50,878 nucleotides of DNA, taken from assembly GCA_030828405.1 (NCBI GenBank), contig JAURCP010000009.1, positions 1 through 50,878 of the forward strand, given 5' to 3'. Within the stretch, counting starts at the first letter, position 1, and each line of letters opens with the position of its first letter. The notes under the pieces were generated by a model that saw only the letters and a program-made list of their open reading frames with translations, had not been told where the DNA came from and made no database searches. The stretch is from Thermoplasmatota archaeon (GTDB taxonomy: Archaea > Thermoplasmatota > Poseidoniia > Poseidoniales > Thalassarchaeaceae). The position numbers and the translations under genes were made by a program. Of this stretch, positions 1 to 9,459 are shown one piece after another.

Positions 1-368
1 GCTGTTGTATTGATAGCCCAAGATATTAGTTCTCCTAGTTCGATTACTTCAACTAATACATAGAAAGCAGCTGTTGAAACTATCCAAAGAACAGTATAAA
101 CAATCATCATTTTAGTAAAACTGGTTTTTATGTTAGAATCAGACTCAAAAGTTAACCAACGATGTAAAACAAAAGCTTGGGCAGAACTAATCGCAAATGA
201 AACGGCCCAACCAAATGTTTCAGGAGAACTTGTAACAGTTAGATAATTAGAAAAAAACCAGTATAAACCTGCAAATATAGCTACGTTGATACAACCAACT
301 GCACAATACATCACATACTCTCGTAATAACTTGGTCCAAGGATATTCGTCACTTACAATCCTAGACAT
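1..368 (-). CDS. GtrA-like membrane protein, partial (C-terminus beyond window)
   Basis: Reading the minus strand from the ATG at 368 gives an open frame of 122 codons that runs off the left edge. It contains at least three hydrophobic segments (about residues 20-40, 50-65 and 88-110) and the motif FVLHRWLTF near residue 66, which resembles the NRxWTF-type motif of GtrA-like proteins (PF04138). That family consists of small four-helix membrane proteins linked to transfer or flipping of lipid-linked sugars. The gene follows the NSS transporter by 17 bases on the same strand and has no obvious Shine-Dalgarno sequence, so it is probably the last gene seen of that transcript. Family assignment is moderately sure; the substrate is unknown. 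Confidence 0.72.
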   Translation of the reverse strand, partial: MSRIVSDEYPWTKLLREYVMYCAVGCINVAIFAGLYWFFSNYLTVTSSPETFGWAVSFAISSAQAFVLHRWLTFESDSNIKTSFTKMMIVYTVLWIVSTAAFYVLVEVIELGELISWAINTT

Positions 369-385
369 TTTATTCACGAAATATT

Positions 386-2173
386 TCACGACTGAGCATG
401 GAGAGTATGTGTTTGTGTCTCTCCATATTCATTTACAAAGGTCTCTGGCAATGATTCTCCGACCTCTATGATGAATGGATCTTCACCACCAGGTAATGTA
501 TCAATTGATACTTCAGCACCAAATGGAACATTTCTGTAAAGTGGACGCGGTTCTAAATCCCAACTAGGTGGCCAAATTGTACCATTCATAGAAAGAACAC
601 GGTTAACTAAAATATATTTATTCATGCTAATGAATAAACCAGCTGTGACACCCCAGAATAATAGAATTATTGTAATTCCATCCGCATTAGTAGGATCCCA
701 TGGATTGTTGACATTCAGAATTAGATCGCTGAAATATGATAATATTAGAACACCAAACATTATTGGGAATCCTAGATACATGATGTAGTCCCACCATTTT
801 CCAATCCACCAATCGTTATCGCCTGTGTTGATGAAATCATCACGGAATGAAGATACACCATTATCTAGATAATCTCTGAGATTAAAACCAGTTATATCAT
901 TCTCATCTTGCCAAACTCTATATCTATTCCAGCCATATTTCCAAATAGAATAAGCAATAAATAATCCGCTAAACATTAATCCATATCCCCAGATATGGTC
1001 TTGAACTTCTAAGAATTGTGGGAAAGCAACTCCAGTTTCTGGATCAACTAATATCCATAGAGCCGCGCTAGGTAATCCGAACAAGAAGATTGCTAGAGTA
1101 GTGAAACCCACTGCTTTTTGTCTCTCTATTCCATGGTCTACGAAGTTCCTAACACAAAGTTCTACTGTTGAAATCATTGATGTTAGAGCAGCAAATGATA
1201 GTGCTAAGAAGAACATTGTAACCATTAGTAGTTGAACTATTGGACCACCAGGTGCTTGAGCAAAAACTTCTGGAAGTACTAGGAATGTGATTGCACTACT
1301 ACCACCACTAACTGCTCCTAGAGGGTCATCGCTAACAGAGAAAACAGCCATCATTACAGTCAAACCAGCGATTATAGAAATACTATTGTTAGCAAGACAC
1401 ATTGTTGCTGCATTCAGAGTAGTATCCTCATCTTTTCTCATGTAAACTGAGTAAGTAATAGCCATACCCATACCTGCAGAACATGACCAAGCAGATTGTG
1501 ATAATCCGTTGATCCATGTTTCTGGCTGAGTAAGATACTCTGGTTGAATGCTAAACATGTAGACAAATCCATCCAATGTACCATCATCTAAATCCATTAC
1601 GAAAGATAGGAAAAGTGCAGCGAATAATAGAATGAAAAGTGAAACCATTAGTGTTACGTTTACTTTCTCAATCGCCTTGGCACCTTTCCATATTGCGGCC
1701 ATAGTAATCAAAACAGATAATGTCTGGAAGAAAATTACTTGTGATGGATCTTGTAAGAAATCATTCCATACCTGAACAGTATCTACTTCTGAACCAAGTC
1801 CACCACGGATAGCAGTCTGAAAGTAATTTATGCACCATCCAGTCACAACTGCGTAGTAGAATCCTATCGCTGTTGAAATCCATGCAGTCCACAATCCCAT
1901 CCATGCAAATCTGTTACCTGCAAAGATTCTGAATGTTCCAACGGTACCTGTCCTACTTCTTTTACCTAGAGCGAACTCTGCAATAATCAAAGGAACTGAC
2001 CAGAGGAACAAGAAAATAAGCCATGGTACAAGGAAAGACCCTCCTCCGTTAGCACCTACCATTCTAGGGAAACGCCAAATATTTCCTGTACCAATTGCAG
2101 CACCGATTGTAGCAAAAATCAGCCCTAATCTTCCACTAAACTCATCCGAGCCGGCTTCACCTTTAGCCTCCAT
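386..2173 (-). CDS. Sodium-dependent transporter, NSS/SNF family
   Basis: This 595-residue integral membrane protein belongs to the neurotransmitter:sodium symporter family, which uses the sodium gradient to import amino acids or related amines. The first membrane helix carries the family signature GAAIGTGNIWRFP near residue 25, matching the sodium and substrate site of LeuT-like proteins, and is followed by about eleven more hydrophobic segments. A long hydrophilic tail follows the last helix. The start overlaps the stop of the upstream carboxypeptidase gene in a TAATG arrangement, so the two are likely translationally coupled. A secreted carboxypeptidase that frees amino acids beside a symporter that could import them makes functional sense, but the transported substrate cannot be read from sequence. 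Confidence 0.93.
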   Translation of the reverse strand: MEAKGEAGSDEFSGRLGLIFATIGAAIGTGNIWRFPRMVGANGGGSFLVPWLIFLFLWSVPLIIAEFALGKRSRTGTVGTFRIFAGNRFAWMGLWTAWISTAIGFYYAVVTGWCINYFQTAIRGGLGSEVDTVQVWNDFLQDPSQVIFFQTLSVLITMAAIWKGAKAIEKVNVTLMVSLFILLFAALFLSFVMDLDDGTLDGFVYMFSIQPEYLTQPETWINGLSQSAWSCSAGMGMAITYSVYMRKDEDTTLNAATMCLANNSISIIAGLTVMMAVFSVSDDPLGAVSGGSSAITFLVLPEVFAQAPGGPIVQLLMVTMFFLALSFAALTSMISTVELCVRNFVDHGIERQKAVGFTTLAIFLFGLPSAALWILVDPETGVAFPQFLEVQDHIWGYGLMFSGLFIAYSIWKYGWNRYRVWQDENDITGFNLRDYLDNGVSSFRDDFINTGDNDWWIGKWWDYIMYLGFPIMFGVLILSYFSDLILNVNNPWDPTNADGITIILLFWGVTAGLFISMNKYILVNRVLSMNGTIWPPSWDLEPRPLYRNVPFGAEVSIDTLPGGEDPFIIEVGESLPETFVNEYGETQTHTLHAQS

Positions 2174-4371
2174 TAATCTTCCTCCAAATTACGCATTTCA
2201 GGAGGTAAACCAAGAACATCGCGCTCATCATTGAACATCTCTTTTAGGGTGTATCCAAGTCCACCCCAGACCATGGTTGCAATTAATGAAAACATTAGGA
2301 GAGCAAGTACTGATGAACCAAACGATGCCCTGTATGGTATTGATAATTCATAGTAATTAGCTCCCTCGGCAACAGTGGGATAAGAAAACGGAAATGCCCC
2401 GTTAGTAGTCCCTAACATTGCTTTATAGTGAATTTTTCCTACTGAACTATCAGGAGCAGGTATATGTGCTTGGAGAACTGTTCCATTGCTGCCATCTAAT
2501 AATTCACAAGAACTTCCGATGTCAGCGAAACCTGACATTTCCCATGGAACCATTTTCCATTCTGTAGGGCCGAAGTCATCTTGTTGTCGAGTAGGTTCGA
2601 CTAATCTCCACATCAAATGTGTATAAGTCATATTTGTTGTATAAGGGAAAGTTGAATCTAAACAGAAGTCAATAGGAATTGGTCCTTTTGAAGGCACAGC
2701 AACATCAGATGGCGAAGAAAGCCACTGTGATGCAGTAGTGTTCTCTATTCCAACAACTGCTCTATATCTTGGATCATCGGTAATTTCAATCATATAGAAT
2801 GGTATACCCAAATTACGTACCGCTATGTGCGCTATATCTTCAGGATATTCATGGAAAGCATTTCCAATTTCCATGGTGTAACAATAAGAGTCATGAACAC
2901 CATAATGCCAGTCACAAAAATCACCAGTTGTTGGATAAAGATCTGAAGATTGCATTGGAGCATAAGCAGTCATTTCACCCATTATATTTCCATGATATTC
3001 GAGATATTCTTGATCTGGATTATCACAATTCTGACAATGCCCCCAAGGCCATAGAACTAATTCTGAGAATGAATGCCATGTCAAAGTTGCTTTAAATTCT
3101 GAAGAGCCATCTCCATCATCATCATTCATTTCAGTCATATCCTGAATGAACTTAGTTTCAGGCTCACTATTACCGCCTAGCCAATCTTCATCAGTTAAAC
3201 CATCAGAATCATCATCTTTGCCATCAACATGGTCTTCATTCAGACGTCCGTCTCCGTCCTGATCTACAGTATCGACAGGGCCATTGTAAACATCATTATT
3301 TGCACCTGCTTCACCTGCGTAACACATTCCAGGGAATAATGGTCCTGTTGCACCCAAAGGTGCTCCCCATTCATATTGATAATTACGGTTTAGATCGACT
3401 CCATCACAGGATGGGTCTACTTGTTCATCAATATCAGGGAGGGGCGTGACGCCAGTAACTGTATTATCTCGTAGATTCTTTCTCCAACCACTTTGATAAC
3501 AAGTTTCCCAAGCTGACTCACCACAGTATTCCTCTCTATCATATCGATTTCCATCTACATTAAGCATTGGAATCAGATAGATTTCTCTTGTATTAACCAT
3601 ATTTGTGATAAATTGTTCTGAGAAGTCTTCATCGACACCTAAGTCTCCAGGACCACAGGGGATACCGTCTCCGTTACTGTCTTGGAAGCTGGAGTTGAGC
3701 ATCAAGCAATCTCCATCGTTATCTATTCCATCCCAACCATCTTCATCAATAAGTCCATCACCATCATTATCGACACCAGCCATTCCGTAGTAGTAAGCAA
3801 CTGTTTCCAAGAAGAACATAGGAACTTCGTAAGACATCCACTCTCTAGCATGATGATTACCTACCAGCATAATATCTGGAATATCGGCATAATTACCGCA
3901 ATCTCCTACAAAAGTATTGCAATCTCCTCCTGTAACTCCTTCTAATTCTTCACCACCGCCTGTCATCTTAATCCAAGGACTTGCGTGATTGTAATACCAT
4001 CCTTCATAATCATCAGTGCCCATCTCTTGACCTCTTGCGTTTACACCGCCAACAAGGCCTTCATGAAAACTCATGAAATTGCTATTCTGATCGGCTAATT
4101 GTTGCATTCTGTCTTTCATACTGAAATAATCATGATATTCGCGAAATTGTAATCTATCATTACCTCCCCATGGAAATATCTGATTAGAGTACTCTTCAGA
4201 CCAAATATCTTCGGGCGCCATACCACTATCAGATTCTTGCGCACCCACAGGAGCAATCAAGGAAACTGGGGCTAAAACGGATAGCATCAAAGGCATTAGA
4301 AGAGCCAATGCTGGAATTCTTCGGGGATTTGAAACAAATTTTTGACTGGTTTCTATGTTACTGCCTGCCAT
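2173..4371 (-). CDS. Secreted, membrane-anchored M14 zinc carboxypeptidase
   Basis: A 732-residue zinc carboxypeptidase of family M14. Residues 20-44 form a signal peptide ending in VGA. The zinc motif HARE lies at 174-177, with the third ligand His near 433 in LTWHSFSE. DLNRNY near 326 matches the substrate-binding region, and the catalytic Glu is probably in YTMEIG. Two clusters of acidic DxDxDG calcium-binding-like repeats (about 200-225 and 368-396) are inserted within the catalytic domain. A hydrophobic helix near 690-712 followed by a short charged tail suggests anchoring on the outer face of the membrane. It should trim C-terminal residues from proteins or peptides. A weak TATA-like TTAA lies about 25 bases before the ATG, which could mean a leaderless message. 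Confidence 0.92.
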   Translation of the reverse strand: MAGSNIETSQKFVSNPRRIPALALLMPLMLSVLAPVSLIAPVGAQESDSGMAPEDIWSEEYSNQIFPWGGNDRLQFREYHDYFSMKDRMQQLADQNSNFMSFHEGLVGGVNARGQEMGTDDYEGWYYNHASPWIKMTGGGEELEGVTGGDCNTFVGDCGNYADIPDIMLVGNHHAREWMSYEVPMFFLETVAYYYGMAGVDNDGDGLIDEDGWDGIDNDGDCLMLNSSFQDSNGDGIPCGPGDLGVDEDFSEQFITNMVNTREIYLIPMLNVDGNRYDREEYCGESAWETCYQSGWRKNLRDNTVTGVTPLPDIDEQVDPSCDGVDLNRNYQYEWGAPLGATGPLFPGMCYAGEAGANNDVYNGPVDTVDQDGDGRLNEDHVDGKDDDSDGLTDEDWLGGNSEPETKFIQDMTEMNDDDGDGSSEFKATLTWHSFSELVLWPWGHCQNCDNPDQEYLEYHGNIMGEMTAYAPMQSSDLYPTTGDFCDWHYGVHDSYCYTMEIGNAFHEYPEDIAHIAVRNLGIPFYMIEITDDPRYRAVVGIENTTASQWLSSPSDVAVPSKGPIPIDFCLDSTFPYTTNMTYTHLMWRLVEPTRQQDDFGPTEWKMVPWEMSGFADIGSSCELLDGSNGTVLQAHIPAPDSSVGKIHYKAMLGTTNGAFPFSYPTVAEGANYYELSIPYRASFGSSVLALLMFSLIATMVWGGLGYTLKEMFNDERDVLGLPPEMRNLEED

Positions 4372-4471
4372 AATATCAAGCCTTCGAGAGGTGTTAAGGT
4401 CTTGAAAGCCTCGGATTTATGGTACGAAGTATCGGAGAGGGTTTCATAAGTGGCTGTTGAGGCGACCAAAT

Positions 4472-5548
4472 ATGGATATACTCAATGACTTCATGGATGG
4501 AGAGGCTGCTTTCCAAGGTTTTTCGAACGGAACTCTGATAATTTTCTTAGCTTTAATTGGCCTTTCAATTGTTTCTGGAGTTCTCTCTAGAAGATATGTA
4601 TTCCCTAGATTGATGAATCTTCTTTCTAAGAGTGAAAGAATTGATGGCAAAACGTTGTTTGCTCCCGCATCATTAGGGTGGATGGTTGGAACACTGGTTT
4701 TCACACAAGGCATAGATTATCTTACTACAAATTGTGTTCCTGTTTGGAATCAAGATCTAATATCTAATCTTAATGAGATTGTTTTCACTGGATTCATAAT
4801 TTTGATGTTAATTGCTGCATACAGATTAGTGGATTATCTAGATGCATTTATTGTTGTAGAAGGTGATGACAATATTGCTTCAAGGCGTTCACTGGCAAGT
4901 GTAGCAGAATCTGTTGGAAGAGTAGCGGTTGTTGTGATCGGTGCATTCGTTATTGCTGGGTATGCAGGTGTTGATTTGAATGGACTAATTGCTGGTCTAG
5001 GAATTACTGGTTTAGCATTAGCTCTTGCAGCAAAAGATTCGGTTTCAAATATTTTTGGAGCCGTTTCAATTCTTGTAGATCAGCCATTCAATGTTGGAGA
5101 TTGGATTATCGTGGATGGGGTTGAAGGAGAGGTTGTAAATATTGGACTAAGAACTACTTTGATTAGAACATCTGCTGATACAATGATTACCGTGCCTAAC
5201 TCGAATATGGTCAACTCACCTGTTGAAAATTTCAGTAAAAGAAGATTCAGAAGAATTACTCCAAAGTTTGAGTTTGAAGAAGATAGTAATCCTGAACATT
5301 TGAAAGAATTCTGTGAGATTTTACTGAACAAAGTGAATGATGATGCTCGGTCAATTAAAGAAGAAGATTCTTGGGTTAGAGTTCAAGCATTCGGTACTGC
5401 AATGGTAGTAGTTGCTGGAAACTTTTACTGTGTGTCATCTGCGGCCACACAAAGAGAATTAAACGAAGACCTTCTAATGATGGCACGTGAAACTGCTGCT
5501 AAACTAAATTTGATATTCTTTGAGCCAAGATTAAGAAATAATAAGTAG
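4472..5548 (+). CDS. mscS: MscS-family mechanosensitive channel
   Basis: Small-conductance mechanosensitive channel homologue of 358 residues. The N-terminal half has four or five hydrophobic segments; the pore-lining helix is in the glycine- and alanine-rich stretch GLGITGLALALAAKDSV, followed by the conserved beta domain with DQPFNVGDWI and TVPNSNMVNSP. The C-terminal third is the cytoplasmic alpha/beta cage. Such channels release solutes on osmotic downshock. I chose the ATG at 4472 because GAGG at 4459-4462 is spaced nine bases before it; an in-frame TTG at 4457 would add five residues. The downstream phosphoglycerate mutase starts eight bases after the stop, so the two are probably cotranscribed. 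Confidence 0.93.
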   Translation: MDILNDFMDGEAAFQGFSNGTLIIFLALIGLSIVSGVLSRRYVFPRLMNLLSKSERIDGKTLFAPASLGWMVGTLVFTQGIDYLTTNCVPVWNQDLISNLNEIVFTGFIILMLIAAYRLVDYLDAFIVVEGDDNIASRRSLASVAESVGRVAVVVIGAFVIAGYAGVDLNGLIAGLGITGLALALAAKDSVSNIFGAVSILVDQPFNVGDWIIVDGVEGEVVNIGLRTTLIRTSADTMITVPNSNMVNSPVENFSKRRFRRITPKFEFEEDSNPEHLKEFCEILLNKVNDDARSIKEEDSWVRVQAFGTAMVVVAGNFYCVSSAATQRELNEDLLMMARETAAKLNLIFFEPRLRNNK

Positions 5549-5556
5549 GTGAAACT

Positions 5557-6159
5557 TTGGTTACTCTTGTACTTATTAGACATGGACAATCACTTTGGAA
5601 TGCTGAAAATAAATTTACAGGATGGACCGATATCGGTCTTTCAGAAAAGGGCATTAAGGAAGCACAAGATGCTGGGAAAAAATTAGAAGATGTTTCATTC
5701 GATGTAGTCCACACAAGTGCACTGATTAGAGCTCAAAAAACAGCTGAGATAATTATTGAAAAAAATAAAAAATCTAAAGACATTCCTGTTTACAAAGATA
5801 AGAGGTTAAATGAAAGACATTACGGTTCATTACAAGGACTAAACAAGAAAGATACAGCAGAAAAGTATGGAGCAGAACAAGTTCATATCTGGAGACGATC
5901 TTTTGATGTCCCTCCACCTGATGGAGAAAGTCTGAAAATGAATGCTGAGAGAACTATTCCATATTTCAAAGAAAACGTCATTGAAGACTTAAAAAAAGGG
6001 AAAAATGTGCTAGTTTCAGCACATGGTAATTCATTAAGATCAATTGTAATGTATATTGAAAATATTTCGAAAGAAGATGTTGTGAAATTAGAAATTCAAA
6101 CAGGTGTTCCAAGAACATATCTGTTTGAAAACAACAATTTTACAAGAATCAACGACTAA
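5557..6159 (+). CDS. gpmA: 2,3-bisphosphoglycerate-dependent phosphoglycerate mutase
   Basis: A 200-residue histidine phosphatase-fold enzyme interconverting 3- and 2-phosphoglycerate in glycolysis and gluconeogenesis. The phosphorylated His is in LIRHG at residues 6-10, followed by LWNAENKFTGWTDIGLS, which is characteristic of cofactor-dependent mutases; NERHYGSLQG carries the catalytic Glu and SAHGNSLR the second His. The start is TTG with GGTGA just before it, overlapping the stop codon of the MscS gene, which suggests coupling. It is slightly shorter than bacterial GpmA (about 230-250 residues), lacking part of the C-terminus. The stop overlaps the convergent membrane-protein gene by four bases. 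PGK, the preceding glycolytic step, lies about 6 kb away. Confidence 0.92.
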   Translation: MVTLVLIRHGQSLWNAENKFTGWTDIGLSEKGIKEAQDAGKKLEDVSFDVVHTSALIRAQKTAEIIIEKNKKSKDIPVYKDKRLNERHYGSLQGLNKKDTAEKYGAEQVHIWRRSFDVPPPDGESLKMNAERTIPYFKENVIEDLKKGKNVLVSAHGNSLRSIVMYIENISKEDVVKLEIQTGVPRTYLFENNNFTRIND

Positions 6160-7427
6160 TGTTTTGATTTCTCGTTCCATACTCTTAGAATTGATAATTC
6201 AGGAGATGGTGCTAATCTTCTATAAGAATAATAAAGTCCAATTGTTATTGGGAGTAAAATTAGTGGAATGAAAACCTCTTTCGAATTACCAATTAGGTAC
6301 TGATAAAATCCGCTTGCGGAGAAGAAACCTGTCATGAATGAAAGCGCTGCAATAATTCTATGGTTGAACATCGTTCTTTGAATTCCAGGAACTTCTCTGA
6401 GCATTGAAACTGCTGGCTCCGGCTTCCCGGATTGATGAGAAACTGCTTCGATTACATCAAGTAAGCATTGTTCATATTCCCAAAAGAATACCCCCCCTCG
6501 TGGAGTGTAAAAAGAACCTTCAGAGGCCCATTTCTCAGGAGCAGTAGATCGCCAGCCATCAATCATAGATTCTCTTAAATCTCTGATTGAAAGTTTGGAT
6601 TTACTAGAATAATATATTCTATTAAGATCATGAAGTAATGAGGAAAAATCTCTCATTGCCGGAAACTCACAATTGGGTTTGGCAATGCTATCTGACAATC
6701 GGGGTCTATTGAAGTAAATACCATATTCATCATCAGAATCATCTATCATGTCTGAGAATCTGACATCCCCAATTGTAATTATACAAACGGTATCTTTTGT
6801 ATGAGGGGCACGCCAAATTGTATTTGCACGCAATAGAGCCTCAAGAGTTTCAACTCTCTTATTCCATTTTCTAGCATCTCGAGGAGTAATTCTACCACTT
6901 TCAGCAGATCTATGGAAACTCCCTATTGCAGCTGCAGATTTGAATACAATTTCTTTTGAAGTTTCTAAATCATTAGAATTTAATGCAGAAATAAGTTTAG
7001 ATTTCACTTGGCGAGGATTCTCTTCCCATTTTCTTAAAGAAATTAAATCAATATCATTCCAAGAAAAAAGACCTATTGGAGTATCGCTTTTGCCAGTAGC
7101 AAGACTAATTCTTGATCTTAATCTACCGTCATTACCCCAAGGAAAAAATTCAGCTAACCAGTAAGTATCATTATCTTTTAGTTTCAGATTGATTCCTCTA
7201 TCAGAATGGATTATTTCTTCTACAGACGAATCTTGTGAAGGAATTTCCCCCCATGATTTAAGACCTGAAATAGTGGCTAACCAATTTTCCGGATGAGTGG
7301 GTTCCAGCATTTCAGATTTCATTCCAATTCCTACAAAAACAAGACTCTGGAATCCTGGCGGTGATTCATTAGTAGTCTCAATGCTTGACATCGCCGCAGG
7401 TTTCCAAGCAATCTTATCCTCGGACAT
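6156..7427 (-). CDS. Unrecognised protein with a soluble domain and two C-terminal membrane helices
   Basis: I do not recognise this 423-residue protein with confidence. Residues 1-345 are soluble; two hydrophobic helices at about 362-378 and 385-402 follow, and the tail is short. In the middle, TVCIITIGDVRF followed about 13 residues later by GIYFNRPRLSD loosely resembles the catalytic and metal-binding loops of small-molecule or lipopolysaccharide kinases, and the alternating strands before it would fit a kinase-like N-lobe, but the canonical residues are not clear. It overlaps the convergent gpmA gene by four bases and is divergent from the HAD gene. The kinase-like idea is only a hypothesis; a structure prediction would settle it. 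Confidence 0.6.
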   Translation of the reverse strand: MSEDKIAWKPAAMSSIETTNESPPGFQSLVFVGIGMKSEMLEPTHPENWLATISGLKSWGEIPSQDSSVEEIIHSDRGINLKLKDNDTYWLAEFFPWGNDGRLRSRISLATGKSDTPIGLFSWNDIDLISLRKWEENPRQVKSKLISALNSNDLETSKEIVFKSAAAIGSFHRSAESGRITPRDARKWNKRVETLEALLRANTIWRAPHTKDTVCIITIGDVRFSDMIDDSDDEYGIYFNRPRLSDSIAKPNCEFPAMRDFSSLLHDLNRIYYSSKSKLSIRDLRESMIDGWRSTAPEKWASEGSFYTPRGGVFFWEYEQCLLDVIEAVSHQSGKPEPAVSMLREVPGIQRTMFNHRIIAALSFMTGFFSASGFYQYLIGNSKEVFIPLILLPITIGLYYSYRRLAPSPELSILRVWNEKSKH

Positions 7428-7514
7428 ACTAGTTACCCTACACCTACGAGGGAGTTGTTTACTTCATGCAATCGGTCAGGGAATCTTTGATATGGTGTCG
7501 GTTCAGGCAACAAC

Positions 7515-8057
7515 ATGGGCGAGATATCGGACATACCACTAGCGGTTGATATGGATGGCACGCTAATCTTAACAGATATGAGTTATATTAGTATCAAAAA
7601 GGTATTACTTAGGAAACCATGGATGATATTTAGTGTCCTAACAAAAGAGGTAACAAACAAAAGAGCTCAATGGAAAAGAGACTTGGCGAAGAAGTTGGTT
7701 TTCGACCCAGCGGAACTTGAATATCATGCTGCTTTTTTAGATTGGCTTACCGGAGAACATGCACGTGGAAGAACTCTGATTTTAGCTACCGCTTCAGATA
7801 GAATTGTTGCCGAGCAAGTTGCAGCTCATGTAGGTCTATTCTCCGATGTCATGGCATCTGATGCTCAACACAACCTTCGTGGTAAAAAGAAGGCTGAAGC
7901 ATTAATTGCAAGATATGGTAATATGAAATTTGGATATGCAGGAAATAGCCATCACGACTTACCGGTTTGGGAACATTCGGGGCAAATTATTGTTGTAAAT
8001 CCTGAAAAAAATCTCTTAGATAAGATAAATGACAAGGCAGATATTGTATTTGAATGA
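7515..8057 (+). CDS. Stand-alone HAD-family hydrolase, like the HAD domain of UbiA fusions
   Basis: A 180-residue HAD-superfamily phosphatase. Motif I is DMDGT at residues 12-16 (nucleophile D12, acid/base D14), motif II is the Thr/Ser in LATASDR, the lysine of motif III lies in RGKKKAEAL, and motif IV acidic residues lie in YAGNSHHDLPVW. The stretches around ARGRTLILATASDR and YAGNSHHDLPVW closely resemble, from memory, the N-terminal HAD domain of large bacterial HAD-UbiA prenyltransferase fusions; here the protein ends where the UbiA part would begin. The next gene, 48 bases on, is the cis-prenyltransferase uppS. A role in dephosphorylating a prenyl or phosphoribosyl lipid intermediate is therefore plausible, but this is inference from fusion partners and neighbours. 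Confidence 0.82.
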   Translation: MGEISDIPLAVDMDGTLILTDMSYISIKKVLLRKPWMIFSVLTKEVTNKRAQWKRDLAKKLVFDPAELEYHAAFLDWLTGEHARGRTLILATASDRIVAEQVAAHVGLFSDVMASDAQHNLRGKKKAEALIARYGNMKFGYAGNSHHDLPVWEHSGQIIVVNPEKNLLDKINDKADIVFE

Positions 8058-8105
8058 GGATTCTTCAATCCAACTACTATTAGGTGCAGAGATTTTCGCT
8101 GTTAC

Positions 8106-8987
8106 ATGGGTCGTATGCGCAGAGCTACTGGTCGACGTATCGATTCCCTAGCGAAATGGCTTCTTAAATTTAGAATTATTTCAATTCCTGCAAATGCAAT
8201 TGCAAGTTCAAGCGTTGCTTGGAGCTTTGTATCAAGAACTGATAGAATACGGACCAATAGACTCAAAGATAGGATTAAGAAAGGAATTGTGCCAAATCAT
8301 GTATCAATAATTATGGATGGAAATAGAAGGTTTGCTTGGAACTCAAAAATTGAAACTAATTTAGGTCATGTAAAGGGAAAAGAGAAACTTAAACAGGTGA
8401 TGGATTGGATTCTAGATCTTGGAATACCTTATCTCTCAGTATATGCACTTTCAACGGAAAATATCAAAGAAAGAAATCAAGAAGAACTTGATGCATTATA
8501 CAGTCTTTACTGTAATGGACTAAATGAGATGGCAGAAGACCCCAAAATTCACAGTAGAAAGGTGAAAGTAAAAGCCGTTGGAAGGTTGGAGATGTTACCA
8601 GATAATGTTAGAGAGGCAATAAAAAATGTTGAAGAAAAAACTGCCGATTACTCTGATTTCTTATTCACTGTATGCTTAGCATATGGGGGAAGAGAAGAGA
8701 TTGTTGATGCTGTCCGGAAAGTATCTCAAGAATATGCATCTGGTACAATTAAGTTAGAAGAAATAGACACTGACAAAATATCCAATAATCTATATTCTTC
8801 AGATATGCCTGACCCTGATTTAGTAATCAGAACAAGTGGAGAAGAAAGAATTTCAAACTTTTTACTTTGGCAAATAGCATACTCTGAGTTACATTTCACA
8901 GATGTTCATTGGCCTTCTTTCAACAAAAACGACCTGTATGAAGCAATAGAATCATATCAAAACAGAAGGAGGAGATATGGTGGCTAA
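8106..8987 (+). CDS. uppS: Polyprenyl diphosphate synthase (cis-prenyltransferase)
   Basis: Cis-prenyltransferase that adds isopentenyl units to an allylic diphosphate to make the long-chain lipid carrier (dolichol or undecaprenol type) used in glycan assembly. Catalytic IMDGNRR sits near residues 69-75, YALSTEN follows in the middle, and the C-terminal signature IRTSGE...SNFLLWQ...[11 protein letters not shown] is intact. At 293 residues it is longer than the typical 240-250, because the core is preceded by about 63 residues that are basic and partly amphipathic or hydrophobic; this may be a membrane-association segment, or the real start may be internal. The Nudix gene starts inside its last codons, overlapping by 11 bases, which points to an operon with the HAD, Nudix and RidA genes. 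Confidence 0.95.
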   Translation: MGRMRRATGRRIDSLAKWLLKFRIISIPANAIASSSVAWSFVSRTDRIRTNRLKDRIKKGIVPNHVSIIMDGNRRFAWNSKIETNLGHVKGKEKLKQVMDWILDLGIPYLSVYALSTENIKERNQEELDALYSLYCNGLNEMAEDPKIHSRKVKVKAVGRLEMLPDNVREAIKNVEEKTADYSDFLFTVCLAYGGREEIVDAVRKVSQEYASGTIKLEEIDTDKISNNLYSSDMPDPDLVIRTSGEERISNFLLWQIAYSELHFTDVHWPSFNKNDLYEAIESYQNRRRRYGG

Positions 8988-9429
8988 AAGATGTCAAGAA
9001 TGTGGAAGAGATGATTATCAAAATCCTTCAGTAACAGTAGATGCTGTTGCGACTAGAGAAGGAGTTGATGGACTGGAATTATTGATGATTAAAAGAGGGA
9101 AAGACCCTCAAGAGTGGGAAGGCATGTGGGCATTTCCTGGAGGTTTTGTTGACTACGGAGAAGACCCTGAAGAGGCTGTAGTTAGGGAGTTATTAGAAGA
9201 AACAGGAGTTGTCGGAAAGTATCCATTATCTCTAACAATATTAGGAAAACCAGGTAGAGATCCGCGAAAACATTGTGTAGGACTATTTTACCTGGTAGAA
9301 GTAGATAGTGAATCTGAGCCTGTAGGAGGTGACGATGCAGTCGATGCACAATGGGTTCCAATTAATCAATTAACACCACAAAATGTTGCTGGAGATCATT
9401 CAGAGGTAATAGAATTACTTCGTGAATAA
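8977..9429 (+). CDS. Nudix hydrolase
   Basis: A 150-residue Nudix-fold pyrophosphohydrolase. The full Nudix box is present: a Gly-Gly start in [15 protein letters not shown], then REL and EETGV, giving the Mg2+-binding glutamates (residues about 50-72). The N-terminus has a CxxC pair in [13 protein letters not shown], recalling half of the zinc ribbon of ADP-ribose and NADH pyrophosphatases, and the sequence is closest to the ADP-ribose pyrophosphatase type. The start is the ATG at 8977, preceded by the purine-rich AGGAGGAGAT inside the uppS gene. The substrate is not certain; hydrolysis of nucleoside diphosphate compounds is the family function. Confidence 0.92.
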   Translation: MVAKRCQECGRDDYQNPSVTVDAVATREGVDGLELLMIKRGKDPQEWEGMWAFPGGFVDYGEDPEEAVVRELLEETGVVGKYPLSLTILGKPGRDPRKHCVGLFYLVEVDSESEPVGGDDAVDAQWVPINQLTPQNVAGDHSEVIELLRE

Positions 9430-9459
9430 ACATATCAGCGATAACACCCTGCGAACTTC

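Noticed and set aside
2799-3945. Plus-strand frames opposite the carboxypeptidase gene
   Set aside because: They have no recognisable domains and cover the region of the catalytic and calcium-binding motifs on the minus strand.
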